Shown piece after piece: positions 34,209 to 44,852 of a stretch of 64,000 nucleotides of DNA. Numbering within the stretch: the first letter of the stretch is position 1; each line of letters starts with the position of its first letter. The translations under genes were made by a program, and so were the position numbers. The notes under the pieces were generated by a model. It ran no database searches, was not told where the DNA came from, and saw only the letters and a program-made list of their open reading frames with translations. This stretch comes from Arthrobacter endolithicus. GTDB lineage: Bacteria > Actinomycetota > Actinomycetes > Actinomycetales > Micrococcaceae. The stretch lies in NCBI RefSeq assembly GCF_026627425.1, contig NZ_JAPNLH010000009.1:106398-170397 (forward strand). The letters run 5' to 3'.

Positions 34209-36200
34209 GTGGCAGACCCAGCTAGTTACCGGCCTCAAACCGGCGAAATACCAACGGATCCGGGCGTGTACCGCTTCCGGGACGAGCACGGGCGCGTCAT
34301 TTATGTCGGTAAGGCTAAGAGCCTGCGCTCCAGGCTTAATTCATACTTCGCCAATCCGCTGACGCTGCTGCCCAAAACGTATGCAATGGTGCACTCGGCG
34401 GCCAGTGTGCAGTGGACAACGGTGGGCAGCGAACTCGAAGCCCTGCAGCTGGAGTGGACCTGGATTAATGAATTTAATCCCCGCTACAACCTTGTCTTCC
34501 GCGATGACAAGTCCTACCCGTACCTGGCCGTTACCCTGGGAGAAAGGTTCCCGCGGGTCCAGGTCATGCGCGGAGAGCGGCGGAAGGGGGTCCGATACTT
34601 CGGCCCTTATACGGCGGGGGCTATCCGCGAGACGGTCGATACCCTGCTGCGGGTCTTTCCCGTGCGTACCTGCAGCCCTGGCGTGCTCAAGCGGGCGCAA
34701 CGCAGCGGGCGCCCCTGCCTGCTGGGCTATATTGATAAGTGTTCCGCGCCGTGCGTGGGCAAAGTGACCCCAGAGGAACACCGCGCGCTGGCGGACGCGT
34801 TCTGCTCCTTTATGGGCGGGGAGGCAAAACCGTTCATCGCCAAACTCGAGCGCCAAATGATGGAGGCAGTCAAGGAGCTCGATTACGAGCAGGCGGCCAG
34901 GTTGCGCGATGACGTGATCGCGTTGCGGAAGGTCTTTGAACGCAATGCAGTGGTGCTCTCCGAAGATACGGACGCGGACATCTTTGCTGTTTCCCAGGAT
35001 GAGCTGGAAGCTGCCGTGCAGGTTTTTCACGTCCGGGCCGGGCGGATCCGTGGCCAGCGCGGTTGGGTGGTTGAAAAGGTGGAGGATTCTACGCCTGCGG
35101 AATTGATTGAGCACCTGCTGCAGCAGGTTTACGGGGATGACGGCACCGAGCGGCACGGCATTCCGCGGCAGATTCTGGTCCCCGAGCAACCATCCAACAG
35201 CGAGCAGCTCGCCGTCTGGCTAGGCGGACTTCGCGGAGCCAAAGTTGAAATCCGGGTACCGCAGCGCGGAGATAAGGCGGCACTGCTGGACACCGTGCGG
35301 CAGAACGCCGAGCAGTCGATGAAACTGCACAAGTCGCGCCGGGCCGGAGATTTGACCACCCGATCGTTGGCTTTGCAGGAACTGCAGGAAGCCCTCGACC
35401 TTCCGGTGCCGTTGCTGCGGATTGAATGTTATGACATCTCGCATGTCCAGGGCACGAACGTCGTGGCCTCTATGGTGGTCGTCGAAGACGGCATTGCCAA
35501 AAAGTCCGAGTACCGCAAATTCGCTATTACCGGGGACGCGGCGGTGGATGACACCGCTTCCATGTACGACGTCATCAGCCGGCGGTTCAGGCATTACCTC
35601 CAGGAGGGCGCCGGCGCTGGTCCGGACGCCGCTGCAATCCAGGCCACTAGCCCCGTGTCCGGCGAAGTCACCGACCAGATAGCGGTGAAGCCGAAGTTTG
35701 CTTACCCGCCGAACCTGGTGGTGGTCGACGGCGGCCAACCACAGGTCGCTGCTGCCGCGCGCGCCCTGTCCGATCTGGGGATTACCGATGTCTTCGTCGT
35801 TGGCTTGGCCAAACGTCTCGAGGAAGTCTGGCTTCCGGACAGCGATTTTCCGGTGATTCTGCCGCGCACCTCACAGGGGCTGTACCTGTTACAGCGGATC
35901 CGCGACGAGGCGCATCGGTTTGCCATTACGTTCCATCGGCAGAAGCGAGCGAAGTCCATGACCGTGTCCGCACTGGATTCGGTGCCGGGGCTGGGGACCG
36001 CCAAACGGGGGGTCCTGATGGAAGCCTACGGGTCCGTCCGTAAAATCAAGGCGGCGTCCACCGCGGAGCTGGCCCAGGTCAAGGGGATCGGACCGGTGTT
36101 GGCTGCGGCCATCTACTCAACGCTGCACCCGGCCGCGGACTCCGCAGACGTTGCGGCGCCCGCCGTCAATATGGCCACCGGCGAAGTTCTTCAATCCTAG
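34209..36200 (+). CDS. uvrC: Excinuclease ABC subunit C
   Basis: The 663-residue protein has the N-terminal GIY-YIG nuclease (GVYRFRDEHGRVIYVGKAKSL, residues 19-39) that makes the 3' incision, a cysteine cluster (CSPGV, CLLGYIDKCSAPCVG) for a probable Fe-S site, a UVR motif that binds UvrB, the RNase H-like nuclease (IECYDISHVQGTNVVASMVV, VVVDGG) for the 5' incision, and C-terminal helix-hairpin-helix motifs (SVPGLGTAKRGVLMEAYGS). It acts last in excision repair. A Pro/Ala-rich insertion around residues 465-490 is not conserved. It begins the uvrC-rapZ-yvcK-whiA cluster typical of Actinobacteria. Confidence 0.97.
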   Translation: MADPASYRPQTGEIPTDPGVYRFRDEHGRVIYVGKAKSLRSRLNSYFANPLTLLPKTYAMVHSAASVQWTTVGSELEALQLEWTWINEFNPRYNLVFRDDKSYPYLAVTLGERFPRVQVMRGERRKGVRYFGPYTAGAIRETVDTLLRVFPVRTCSPGVLKRAQRSGRPCLLGYIDKCSAPCVGKVTPEEHRALADAFCSFMGGEAKPFIAKLERQMMEAVKELDYEQAARLRDDVIALRKVFERNAVVLSEDTDADIFAVSQDELEAAVQVFHVRAGRIRGQRGWVVEKVEDSTPAELIEHLLQQVYGDDGTERHGIPRQILVPEQPSNSEQLAVWLGGLRGAKVEIRVPQRGDKAALLDTVRQNAEQSMKLHKSRRAGDLTTRSLALQELQEALDLPVPLLRIECYDISHVQGTNVVASMVVVEDGIAKKSEYRKFAITGDAAVDDTASMYDVISRRFRHYLQEGAGAGPDAAAIQATSPVSGEVTDQIAVKPKFAYPPNLVVVDGGQPQVAAAARALSDLGITDVFVVGLAKRLEEVWLPDSDFPVILPRTSQGLYLLQRIRDEAHRFAITFHRQKRAKSMTVSALDSVPGLGTAKRGVLMEAYGSVRKIKAASTAELAQVKGIGPVLAAAIYSTLHPAADSADVAAPAVNMATGEVLQS

Positions 36201-36293
36201 GTAGGCTAAAGGGACGGCGGGCTCGTGAGGTCGTAAGTACTGCCCGATTATATTTTGCACGCGAAATACGGCACTGGACAGGATTCTTTTTTA

Positions 36294-37211
36294 ATGACGG
36301 AGCACAGTACGACACCGCCATCGGCAGATCTGACCCCGATCAAACCGGTGGAATCGGAACTGCTGGTGGTCACCGGTATGTCTGGAGCGGGCCGGAGCAC
36401 TGCGGCGAACGCACTGGAGGACCATGGCTGGTACGTCGTGGAGAATCTTCCTCCGCAGATGCTCGGTACGCTGGCTGAGCTGATGTCCCGGATGCCGCAG
36501 GCACTGCCTAAGCTGGCCGTCGTCATCGACGTGCGCAGTAAGGGCCTATTTTCGGACATCCGGGATTCCCTGAACGCGCTTGCCGCCGGCGGAATTTCCT
36601 TCCGCGTCCTGTTTCTGGACGCCAGCAATGAGACGTTGGTGCGCCGCTTCGAGCAGGGCAGGCGTCCACATCCGCTGCAGGGCGACGGCAGGATGTTGGA
36701 CGGAATAGCAGCCGAACGTGAACTGCTGGCAGAGATGAAGTCCGGCTCCGAAATGGTGCTCGACACCTCGGCGATGAACGTGCACGAGCTGGGCAGCGCG
36801 GTGACCGAGCTTTTTTCGGAGACCGGACCGGTGGCCCTACGCCTGACGGTGATGAGTTTCGGGTTCAAATACGGTCTGCCGGTGGACGCCAACTACGTTG
36901 CAGACGTCAGGTTCATCCCCAATCCGCATTGGGTCCCTCAGCTGCGTCCGCATACCGGACTCGACCAGGACGTGAGTGACTTTGTCCTAGTGGAAAACAA
37001 CGCCTGCGAATTTGTGGACCGCTACGTGCATGCGCTGGAACCGGTGCTGGCCGGATACCGGCGGGAAAACAAGCACTATGCCACGATCGCTGTGGGCTGC
37101 ACCGGCGGCAAGCACCGTTCCGTGGCGGTGGCCGTGGAGCTGGCCAAGCGCCTCGCCCAACTCCCTCGAGTCACGGTCAGCACGCGTCACCGCGATCTGG
37201 GCCGGGAATAA
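36294..37211 (+). CDS. rapZ: RapZ-family nucleotide-binding protein
   Basis: About 305 residues with a P-loop GMSGAGRS (residues 28-35; Arg in place of the usual Lys, common in actinobacterial members), SYGFKYG-like segment [25 protein letters not shown], and the C-terminal [18 protein letters not shown]. coli RapZ is an RNA-binding adaptor controlling glucosamine-6-phosphate synthase; the actinobacterial role is not settled. ATG 36294 is chosen because an AGGA site precedes it; the frame is open back to TTG 36255. A TATATT at 36249-36254 may be its -10 box. It overlaps yvcK by one base. Confidence 0.93.
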   Translation: MTEHSTTPPSADLTPIKPVESELLVVTGMSGAGRSTAANALEDHGWYVVENLPPQMLGTLAELMSRMPQALPKLAVVIDVRSKGLFSDIRDSLNALAAGGISFRVLFLDASNETLVRRFEQGRRPHPLQGDGRMLDGIAAERELLAEMKSGSEMVLDTSAMNVHELGSAVTELFSETGPVALRLTVMSFGFKYGLPVDANYVADVRFIPNPHWVPQLRPHTGLDQDVSDFVLVENNACEFVDRYVHALEPVLAGYRRENKHYATIAVGCTGGKHRSVAVAVELAKRLAQLPRVTVSTRHRDLGRE

Positions 37212-38221
37212 TGGCGCTTCTGACCGGCCCGCTGCCGCTGATTCCACCCTCGGGTTCATTGTCCGCCGGCGCAGCGGAGCCGCGAATTGTTGCCTTGGGC
37301 GGGGGGCATGGTCTGTCCGCGTCGCTGTCCGCGCTGCGGCTGCTCACCACGGAGCTCACCGCCGTTGTGACCGTTGCCGACGACGGCGGCTCGTCCGGCA
37401 GGCTGCGGGAGGAGCTCGGCGTGCTGCCGCCCGGGGATTTGCGGATGGCCTTGGCGGCATTGTGTGATGACACGGACTGGGGCCGTACCTGGCGGGATGT
37501 GATGCAGCATCGGTTCACGTCCCGTCCGGGGATAACCGGCTCGCTGGACAGCCATGCGATGGGAAATCTGCTCATTGTCACGCTCTGGGAGCTGCTGGGG
37601 GACCCGGTGTCCGGCCTGCAGTGGGCCGGCGCGCTGCTCGGCGCCCGGGGGCAGGTTCTGCCGATGGCCAGCGTCCCGCTCACCATCGAGGGAGACGCTG
37701 TGGAGATTTCAGCGGACGGCTCGCGGCAGCGAACGACGATCACTGGCCAGGCTTCGCTGGCGTTGGCCGGTGAAGTCGAGAATGTGCGCCTGCTGCCCGC
37801 TGACGCGCCCGCGTGCGTGGAGGCGCTCACGGCCATCGAACTTGCCGACTGGGTGGTGCTGGGACCGGGTTCCTGGTACACCTCGGTGCTGCCGCATCTG
37901 CTGCTGCCGGAACTGCGTCAGGCGCTGTGCGATACTCCCGCGAAGCGGTGCATCACCATGAATCTGGACATCAATGACAAAGAGGCAACCGGGATGAATG
38001 CCGCGGACCATTTGCGGGTGATCTCCCGTTACGCCCCTGAATTCAGCGTTGATGTGGTGCTGGCGGATCCGTCGTCGGTGTCGGACCTGCCGGATTTCGA
38101 GCGAGCGGCCTCGATGCTGGGTGCGGAGGTTGTCTTCGGTAAAGTGGGTGCGTCCGGGGGACGGGCGGTGCACGATCCGTTGCGCCTCGCTGCGGCCTAT
38201 CAGGACCTCTTCTCAGCGTAG
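37211..38221 (+). CDS. yvcK: YvcK/GlmR/CuvA-family protein (gluconeogenesis factor)
   Basis: The 336-residue protein has the CofD-like fold with GGGHGLS (30-36), ADDGGSSGRLREELGVLPPGDLRMALAAL, and GSLDSHAMGNLLIV. In Bacillus and Mycobacterium it binds UDP-GlcNAc and routes carbon into cell-wall precursors, especially on gluconeogenic carbon. The first 22 residues are a non-conserved extension. ATG 37211 overlaps the rapZ stop (TAATG), so expression is coupled. It fits next to rapZ, another protein linked to amino-sugar supply. Confidence 0.93.
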   Translation: MALLTGPLPLIPPSGSLSAGAAEPRIVALGGGHGLSASLSALRLLTTELTAVVTVADDGGSSGRLREELGVLPPGDLRMALAALCDDTDWGRTWRDVMQHRFTSRPGITGSLDSHAMGNLLIVTLWELLGDPVSGLQWAGALLGARGQVLPMASVPLTIEGDAVEISADGSRQRTTITGQASLALAGEVENVRLLPADAPACVEALTAIELADWVVLGPGSWYTSVLPHLLLPELRQALCDTPAKRCITMNLDINDKEATGMNAADHLRVISRYAPEFSVDVVLADPSSVSDLPDFERAASMLGAEVVFGKVGASGGRAVHDPLRLAAAYQDLFSA

Positions 38222-38251
38222 GATTTCACTTCGGTAGTTAGGACAAGCACC

Positions 38252-39232
38252 ATGGCGCTGACAGCGGCAGTGAAGGACGAACTTTCCCGGCTGGACATTA
38301 AGAAGTCTTCGGTCCGCAAGGCGGAAGTGTCGACATTGCTCCGCTTCGCCGGCGGCCTGCATATCATTTCCGGCCGGATTGTGATCGAAGCGGAGGTTGA
38401 TCTGGCGGCCACCGCGCGGCGGCTGCGTGCGGCGATAGCCGAAATATACGGTCAGCAGAGCCAAATTACGGTGGTCTCCGGCGGGGGACTGCGCCGCGGC
38501 AACCGTTATGTTGTCAAGGTAGAGCGCGACGGCGAGGCGCTGGCCCGCCAGACCGGGCTGCTGGATGCACGCGGCCGGCCGGTGCGCGGACTGCCCTCCG
38601 TCGTCGTCAATGGTTCCGCCGCGGATGCGGAGGCCGTATGGCGCGGCGCCTTCCTGGCTCATGGCTCGCTGACCGAACCGGGACGGTCCTCCTCGATGGA
38701 AGTCACCTGTCCGGGCCCGGAAGCGGCGCTGGCACTGGTAGGTGCGGCGCGACGGCTGAATATTGCAGCCAAAGCCAGGGAAGTGCGGGGCGTAGACCGG
38801 GTGGTTATCCGAGACGGGGACACTATTGCAGAACTGCTCGTGAGAATGGGTGCGCATGAAGCGCTGCTGGTGTGGGAGGAGCGGCGGATGCGCAAGGAAG
38901 TCCGGGCCACGGCAAATCGGCTGGCAAATTTTGACGATGCGAATCTGCGCCGTTCCGCGCAGGCTGCGGTTGCGGCGGGCGCCCGCGTGGATCGTGCCCT
39001 CGAGATCCTTGGCGATGACGTGCCGGAGCACCTCAAATATGCCGGGGAGCTCAGGGTCGCCCACAAACAGGCCAGCCTGGACGAGCTGGGCCGGCTCGCT
39101 GACCCGGCCATGACCAAGGACGCCATTGCCGGGCGAATCCGTAGACTCTTGGCCATGGCGGATAAGAAAGCCACTGAAACCGGTATCCCCGGCACCGACG
39201 CCAACGTGACGCTGGACATGCTCGACGAGTAA
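38252..39232 (+). CDS. whiA: WhiA DNA-binding protein
   Basis: The 326-residue length and layout match WhiA: an N-terminal LAGLIDADG-like region beginning [36 protein letters not shown] and [31 protein letters not shown], then a C-terminal helix-turn-helix ([27 protein letters not shown] segment here reading [19 protein letters not shown]). It is a sporulation regulator with WhiB in Streptomyces; in non-sporulating Actinobacteria it links to cell division. The ATG has an AGGAC site. It ends the rapZ-yvcK-whiA run. Confidence 0.94.
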   Translation: MALTAAVKDELSRLDIKKSSVRKAEVSTLLRFAGGLHIISGRIVIEAEVDLAATARRLRAAIAEIYGQQSQITVVSGGGLRRGNRYVVKVERDGEALARQTGLLDARGRPVRGLPSVVVNGSAADAEAVWRGAFLAHGSLTEPGRSSSMEVTCPGPEAALALVGAARRLNIAAKAREVRGVDRVVIRDGDTIAELLVRMGAHEALLVWEERRMRKEVRATANRLANFDDANLRRSAQAAVAAGARVDRALEILGDDVPEHLKYAGELRVAHKQASLDELGRLADPAMTKDAIAGRIRRLLAMADKKATETGIPGTDANVTLDMLDE

Positions 39233-39369
39233 CGAGGCACGTCCCGTAATAAACGCTCGTGCATGGCGTCTATTGAAATAGCGGCCTTGAACTAAAGACA
39301 TAGTATGAAAGAGTTGAAGGTGATCCGGGGGAACCCGGGTTATTCATAAAAAATCGCTACGGAGGAATC

Positions 39370-39993
39370 GTGACCGAGTACACACTTCCCGATCTGCCCT
39401 ACGACTATGCAGCGTTGGAGCCTCACATCTCCGGCCGCATCATGGAGCTGCATCACGACAAGCACCATGCCGCCTACGTCGCGGGCGCCAATAAGGCCAT
39501 GAAGCAGCTGGCCGAGGCCCGCGAGAATGGCGAATTCGGCAATATTAATCAGCTCTCCAAGGATCTGGCGTTCCACACCGGTGGCCACGTAAACCACTCG
39601 GTCTTCTGGAACAACCTCTCGCCAGACGGCGGGGACAAGCCCGAAGGTGAACTGGCCGCCGCCATTGAGGACGCCTTCGGTTCCTTTGACGCTTTCCGCG
39701 CGCAGTTCAGCGCCGCTGCGCTGGGCCTGCAGGGATCCGGGTGGGCTTTCCTTTCCTATGAGCCCATCGGCGGAAACCTGCTCATTGAGCAGCTTTACGA
39801 CCAGCAAGGCAACGTGTCGGTGGGCAGTACTCCTCTGCTGATGCTGGATATGTGGGAGCACGCGTTCTACCTGGACTACGTCAATGTCAAGGCCGACTAT
39901 GTCAAGGCGTTCTGGAACATCGTGAACTGGGCCGACGTTGCCCGGCGTTTTGACGGAGCGCGCAATCATGCTACGGCCCTGATCGTTCTCTAA
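39370..39993 (+). CDS. sodA: Superoxide dismutase, Mn/Fe type
   Basis: The 207-residue protein has all four metal ligands: His28 (MELHHDKHH), His76 ([10 protein letters not shown]), Asp160 and His164 ([11 protein letters not shown]). GSGWAFL suggests the Mn form or a cambialistic enzyme. It converts superoxide to peroxide in the cytoplasm. GTG 39370 follows a strong GGAGGA site; a TAGTAT box at 39301-39306 may be its -10 element, giving a leader of about 60 nt. It is a single gene, followed by a terminator-like hairpin. Confidence 0.96.
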   Translation: MTEYTLPDLPYDYAALEPHISGRIMELHHDKHHAAYVAGANKAMKQLAEARENGEFGNINQLSKDLAFHTGGHVNHSVFWNNLSPDGGDKPEGELAAAIEDAFGSFDAFRAQFSAAALGLQGSGWAFLSYEPIGGNLLIEQLYDQQGNVSVGSTPLLMLDMWEHAFYLDYVNVKADYVKAFWNIVNWADVARRFDGARNHATALIVL

Positions 39994-40015
39994 CGCAGCT
40001 GATCGGCATTCGACT

Positions 40016-40043
40016 GCCCGCCGCTGCTCTTGCGGCGGCGGGC
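40016..40043 (+). terminator. GC-rich hairpin after sodA
   Basis: GCCCGCCGC at 40016-40024 pairs with GCGGCGGGC at 40035-40043 around a 10-nt loop, 23 bases after the sodA stop. No proper T-run follows, so it may need help or act with the downstream hairpins. Confidence 0.6.
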
Positions 40044-40066
40044 CGCCTTAAACGTAAGATAGGTCA

Positions 40067-40117
40067 CGAAAGGCCCGTAACCTTTCGATATGCGGCCGGC
40101 CACCGGCCGCATATTTT
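40067..40117 (+). promoter_or_regulatory. Two adjacent perfect hairpins in the sodA-gap interval, the second terminator-like
   Basis: CGAAAGG (40067-40073) pairs with CCTTTCG (40081-40087). Directly after it, ATATGCGGCCGG (40088-40099) pairs perfectly with CCGGCCGCATAT (40103-40114), followed by TTT to 40117. A TAAGAT sequence at 40055-40060 could be a -10 box that starts transcription at the first hairpin. The pair may terminate sodA transcripts or attenuate gap. Confidence 0.6.
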
Positions 40118-40173
40118 CCACATCTCTGCCCAATGGCGTGCGGGAACTGCTGAGCTGACGGCCGTGTCATTAA

Positions 40174-40187
40174 AGTCCGGCCGGACT
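40174..40187. promoter_or_regulatory. 14-bp perfect palindrome upstream of gap (candidate operator)
   Basis: AGTCCGGCCGGACT is a perfect palindrome 34 bases before the gap start codon. Its position close to the ribosome site and within the likely promoter zone suggests a repressor site for the glycolytic operon. The binding protein is unknown. Confidence 0.5.
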
Positions 40188-40220
40188 AGGTGTGCTGGAG
40201 ACAGCACTAAGGAGATATAA

Positions 40221-41231
<1,011 letters not shown>

Positions 41232-41239
41232 GGGGAACC

Positions 41240-42520
41240 ATGACTCTGCACTCTCTCGACGAGCTGATCGCTGACGGTGTCCGGGGGCGGTACGTTTTGG
41301 TCCGAAGCGATCTTAACGTACCGCTGGACGGACCGGATGAACACCGTTCTGTCACCGATGACGGCCGCATCAAGGCTTCTTTCCCGGTATTTTCCAGACT
41401 TGCCCAGGCCGGCGCCCGAGTTTTGGTCTGCGCCCATCTGGGCCGTCCTAAAGGCAAGCCGGAAGCGAAATACTCCTTGAAACCGGCAGTAGATCGGCTG
41501 GCGCAGATAGCTTCTGCTCAGTCCGTGAAGGTGTCCCTTGCCTCGGATACGACGGGAGAGTCCGCCCGCGGGCTCAGCGCCGCGATGGCCGACGGTGAAG
41601 TGCTGGTGCTGGAAAACGTGCGCTTCGACGAGCGTGAAACCAGCAAGGACGATTCGGCCCGGTCCGCACTAGCTAGCGAGCTGGCGGGCTTAACAGGGAA
41701 GGACGGCGCCTATGTGGACGACGCCTTCGGCGCTGTCCACCGCAAGCACGCCAGCGTCTATGACGTTGCCGGTCTCCTGCCGTCTTATCAGGGCGATCTG
41801 GTACGGACGGAACTTACCGTGCTCACGAAGCTGACCGCGGACACTCCGCGGCCCTATGCGGTAGTCCTGGGAGGTTCGAAGGTCTCCGACAAACTCGCGG
41901 TGATCGACAACCTGATCGGCAAGGCGGACAGCATCCTCGTTGGTGGCGGCATGGTCTTCACCTTCCTCGCCGCCCAGGGCTTTAAGGTCGGAACGAGTCT
42001 GTTGGAGCCGGACCAGCTTCCGACCGTACGGGACTATCTGCGGCGCGCCGTGGACGCCGGCACCAGCTTCGTTCTGCCCACAGATATTGTGGTCGCCGCG
42101 AAATTTGCCGCCGACGCTGACCACGGTGTGGTCCCGGCGCAGGACATGGAGGGCGGCCGGCTGGGAGCCGACTGCGCAGGCCTGGACATTGGACCTGACA
42201 GTGCTGCGCTCTTTGCCGAGCGGATCAGCGGCGCCCGCACGGTGTTCTGGAATGGGCCGATGGGAGTCTTCGAATTTTCGGCCTTTGCCGAAGGCACGCG
42301 TGCGGTAGCTCAGGCATTGGCGGACGCAACGGCGGCAGGCGCCTTCACCGTCGTCGGCGGCGGTGACTCCGCGGCCGCCGTGCGCGCGCTGGGTTTCACC
42401 GATGACCAGTTCGGACACATTTCCACCGGTGGCGGCGCATCGCTGGAATTCCTCGAGGGAAAAGAGCTGCCCGGGCTGACTGCCCTGGATGCCACTGACG
42501 ATAGTGAAAGAGAGCGATGA
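41240..42520 (+). CDS. pgk: Phosphoglycerate kinase
   Basis: The 426-residue protein has the PGK signature [13 protein letters not shown], the hinge and nucleotide site [30 protein letters not shown], and C-terminal [14 protein letters not shown] with [19 protein letters not shown]. It transfers phosphate from 1,3-bisphosphoglycerate to ADP. The frame is open from 41171 inside gap, but ATG 41240 follows a GGGGG-AA site and gives the normal N-terminus. Its stop overlaps the tpiA start (ATGA). Confidence 0.98.
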   Translation: MTLHSLDELIADGVRGRYVLVRSDLNVPLDGPDEHRSVTDDGRIKASFPVFSRLAQAGARVLVCAHLGRPKGKPEAKYSLKPAVDRLAQIASAQSVKVSLASDTTGESARGLSAAMADGEVLVLENVRFDERETSKDDSARSALASELAGLTGKDGAYVDDAFGAVHRKHASVYDVAGLLPSYQGDLVRTELTVLTKLTADTPRPYAVVLGGSKVSDKLAVIDNLIGKADSILVGGGMVFTFLAAQGFKVGTSLLEPDQLPTVRDYLRRAVDAGTSFVLPTDIVVAAKFAADADHGVVPAQDMEGGRLGADCAGLDIGPDSAALFAERISGARTVFWNGPMGVFEFSAFAEGTRAVAQALADATAAGAFTVVGGGDSAAAVRALGFTDDQFGHISTGGGASLEFLEGKELPGLTALDATDDSERER

Positions 42521-43332
42521 CCACCTCCACGAACGGAAAATTCGACCGCAAGCCGCTGATCGCGGGCAACTGGAAGATGAACATGGACCATGTCCAGGGC
42601 ATCACCTTGCTGCAGAAGCTGGCCTGGACCCTTTCGGACGCACGGCACGACTACAGCCGGGTGGAGGCAGCTGTCTTCCCGCCCTTTACGGACCTGCGCG
42701 GCGTGCAGACGCTGGTGCAGGGCGACAAGCTCAAGCTGGTCTACGGTGGGCAGGACCTTTCTGCGGAGGACGAAGGTGCCTACACGGGGGACGTTTCCGG
42801 AGCATTTCTGGCCAAGCTTGGCTGCACCTACGTTCTGGTCGGCCACAGTGAGCGTCGAAGTATCCACGGCGAAACGGACGAGCTAGTGAACCAGAAGGTC
42901 AAGGCGGCGTTCCGGAACAGTCTGACGCCTATTTTGTGTGCCGGTGAAGGCCTGGAGATTCGCCATGCCGGGACCCACGTGGAGCATACACTCAGCCAGG
43001 TGCGTGCCGGCACCGAAGGATTGACCGCCGAGCAGGTTTGCGAGCTAGTGGTGGCCTACGAACCTGTGTGGGCCATCGGCACCGGGGAAGTGGCCGGGCC
43101 TGCGGATGCACAGGAAATGTGCGCAGCCATCCGGGCCGAGCTGGGTAAGCTGTTCGACGCCGATACCGCCGCAAAGGTGCGGCTGCTGTACGGAGGTTCG
43201 GTTAAAGCTGCAAACGTTGCTGCAATTTTGCGCGAACGTGACGTCGACGGGGTACTGGTGGGCGGGGCCAGCCTGGATGCCGCAGAGTTTGCTAATATTG
43301 TCAGGTTCGAGAAACACCTGCTGACCGCCTGA
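42517..43332 (+). CDS. tpiA: Triosephosphate isomerase
   Basis: The 271-residue enzyme has every catalytic residue: Lys20 (GNWKM), His110 (GHSERR) and Glu182 ([11 protein letters not shown]). The phosphate-binding loop [11 protein letters not shown] is near the end. It interconverts dihydroxyacetone phosphate and glyceraldehyde-3-phosphate. ATG 42517 overlaps the pgk stop, so translation is coupled. secG follows after 45 bases. Confidence 0.98.
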   Translation: MTTSTNGKFDRKPLIAGNWKMNMDHVQGITLLQKLAWTLSDARHDYSRVEAAVFPPFTDLRGVQTLVQGDKLKLVYGGQDLSAEDEGAYTGDVSGAFLAKLGCTYVLVGHSERRSIHGETDELVNQKVKAAFRNSLTPILCAGEGLEIRHAGTHVEHTLSQVRAGTEGLTAEQVCELVVAYEPVWAIGTGEVAGPADAQEMCAAIRAELGKLFDADTAAKVRLLYGGSVKAANVAAILRERDVDGVLVGGASLDAAEFANIVRFEKHLLTA

Positions 43333-43377
43333 GCTGACCGGCTGTTGTTTTTTTCCCGTACATCCTGAAAGGCCGTC

Positions 43378-43623
43378 GTGGCTACTCTCCAAATCGTTCT
43401 GCAGATCCTGCTGGGCATCACCAGCCTCCTGCTGACCTTCCTGATCCTGCTGCACAAGGGACGCGGCGGGGGCCTGTCCGACATGTTCGGCGGCGGGATG
43501 AGCTCCAATCTGGGCTCCTCCGGTGTGGCAGAACGCAACCTCAACCGATTTACCGTCATTCTGGGGCTGACCTGGGGGCTGGTCATCGTTGGCTTGGGGC
43601 TGATCATGCGCTTTACCGGCTGA
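43378..43623 (+). CDS. secG: Preprotein translocase subunit SecG
   Basis: The 81-residue protein has two membrane helices (about 3-25 and 55-78) flanking the conserved loop LLHKGRGGGLSDMFGGGMSSNLGSSG. SecG assists SecYE in protein export across the membrane. The start is GTG 43378 with a GAAAGG site. Its position after tpiA is the common actinobacterial order. Confidence 0.96.
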   Translation: MATLQIVLQILLGITSLLLTFLILLHKGRGGGLSDMFGGGMSSNLGSSGVAERNLNRFTVILGLTWGLVIVGLGLIMRFTG

Positions 43624-43687
43624 ACGAAGCCAAGCCACGCTGTATAGTCGGTACCAGTAGCTATTCCCAAGGTAGGGAGTTTTTGCG

Positions 43688-44059
43688 GTGCTTCACATCA
43701 GCGGTGGTTTCAGCGGTACACGGGTGGGCGCCACGGCTGGTGGCCGGTCACCTATGCAGAATGACAATCCGGATGCGGAGCCTGTGCCCCGCATCCGGAT
43801 TTCTTATTGGTGCGGCAGCGGGCACGAGACCATCACGGTCTTCGCGCGGCTTCCGCAGATGCAGATCCCACCGTTTTGGGACTGCCGGCGCTGCGGACAG
43901 CGGGCCTCCAGCACCCCGGCTTTGGCCGGATCCGGTGCAGCCGAAAACGCTTTTAAGACCCATCTCGACTATGTCAAGGAACGGCGGACGGCCGCCGAGG
44001 GCGAAGAGCTGCTCAGCGAGGCACTGGCAAAACTGCGCGCTGCTAATCCTGCCGGATAG
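43688..44059 (+). CDS. rbpA: RNA polymerase-binding protein RbpA
   Basis: The 123-residue protein has the RbpA tail and core: an N-terminal basic segment (GGFSGTRVGATAGGRSP), then ISYWCGSGHETITVFA, IPPFWDCRRCGQRA, and the sigma-binding helices THLDYVKERRTAAEGEELLSEALAKLR. RbpA stabilises open promoter complexes with sigma-A in Actinobacteria. GTG 43688 follows GGTAGGGAG. TATAGT at 43643-43648 is a good -10 candidate. Its last 17 bases overlap the convergent pgl gene. Confidence 0.95.
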   Translation: MLHISGGFSGTRVGATAGGRSPMQNDNPDAEPVPRIRISYWCGSGHETITVFARLPQMQIPPFWDCRRCGQRASSTPALAGSGAAENAFKTHLDYVKERRTAAEGEELLSEALAKLRAANPAG

Positions 44060-44852
44060 TGAGCTGCTGCGGAACCTTCGCGGCAGCGTCCTGGTCGATC
44101 AGCCACAGGGTTTTTGACCGACCGCGGGGACCAGCGGCAGGAACCTGCACCGGATTGGCGCCGGCCAGCGCCAGTCCGACAGCTGCGGCCTTATCACTGC
44201 CGGCGGCGACCAGCCAGATTTCATCGGCGGAACTGATGGCCGGCAAAGTCAGCGAAACGCGCAGCGGCGGCGGTTTCGGTGAGCCGTCCACCCCCACCAC
44301 GTTGGCGTCTTTGGTCCGGATTCCCGCCATCTCAGGAAAAAGCGAGGCAATGTGGGCGTCGGGGCCGATGCCCAGGAGGAGGATGTCGAAACGCGGCAGC
44401 GCCGGTGCCGGGCTTTCATCCGGACGGTCGTGGTAGCGCTGATGTTCGTCCAAGGCGGCGGCGGTCAGCTTGCGGCTGTACTCTTGGGCCGCTGAGGCGG
44501 GGTCGGCAAACTCATCGGAGGCACCCATCCGATGGACGCGGGCCGGGTCAACACCAATCTGGTCCAGCAGCGAGTCCTGGGCCTGTACGCAGTTACGTTC
44601 CACGGAGTCTGCAGGGACAAAACGCTCGTCTCCCCACCAGAAATTCACCTGTCCCCAGTCAACGGCCGGGCACGCCGGCGACGCGGCGACCGCCTTGAGC
44701 GTGGCGATGCCGACGCTGCCTCCGGTGAGGACCACGGTGGCCTCGCCCCGGTCACTTTGCACATCAAGCAGCCTGGTGATCAGCCGGGCCGCCGTAGTGG
44801 CGGCGAGCACTTCGAAGGTCGGATGAATATTGATCCTCAGATTGGAGGTCAA
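44043..44852 (-). CDS. pgl: 6-phosphogluconolactonase
   Basis: The 269-residue protein is of the DevB/SOL type: VVLTGGSVGIATLKAV, NFWWGDERFVPADSVERNC, and LLLGIGPDAHIASLFPE. It hydrolyses 6-phosphogluconolactone, the product of Zwf. The start is TTG 44852, which overlaps the opcA stop (TTGA); the N-terminus (MTSNLRINIHPTFEVLA) fits the family, so the rare start is believable. It is the last gene of the pentose-phosphate operon. Confidence 0.95.
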   Translation of the reverse strand: MTSNLRINIHPTFEVLAATTAARLITRLLDVQSDRGEATVVLTGGSVGIATLKAVAASPACPAVDWGQVNFWWGDERFVPADSVERNCVQAQDSLLDQIGVDPARVHRMGASDEFADPASAAQEYSRKLTAAALDEHQRYHDRPDESPAPALPRFDILLLGIGPDAHIASLFPEMAGIRTKDANVVGVDGSPKPPPLRVSLTLPAISSADEIWLVAAGSDKAAAVGLALAGANPVQVPAAGPRGRSKTLWLIDQDAAAKVPQQLTIRQD

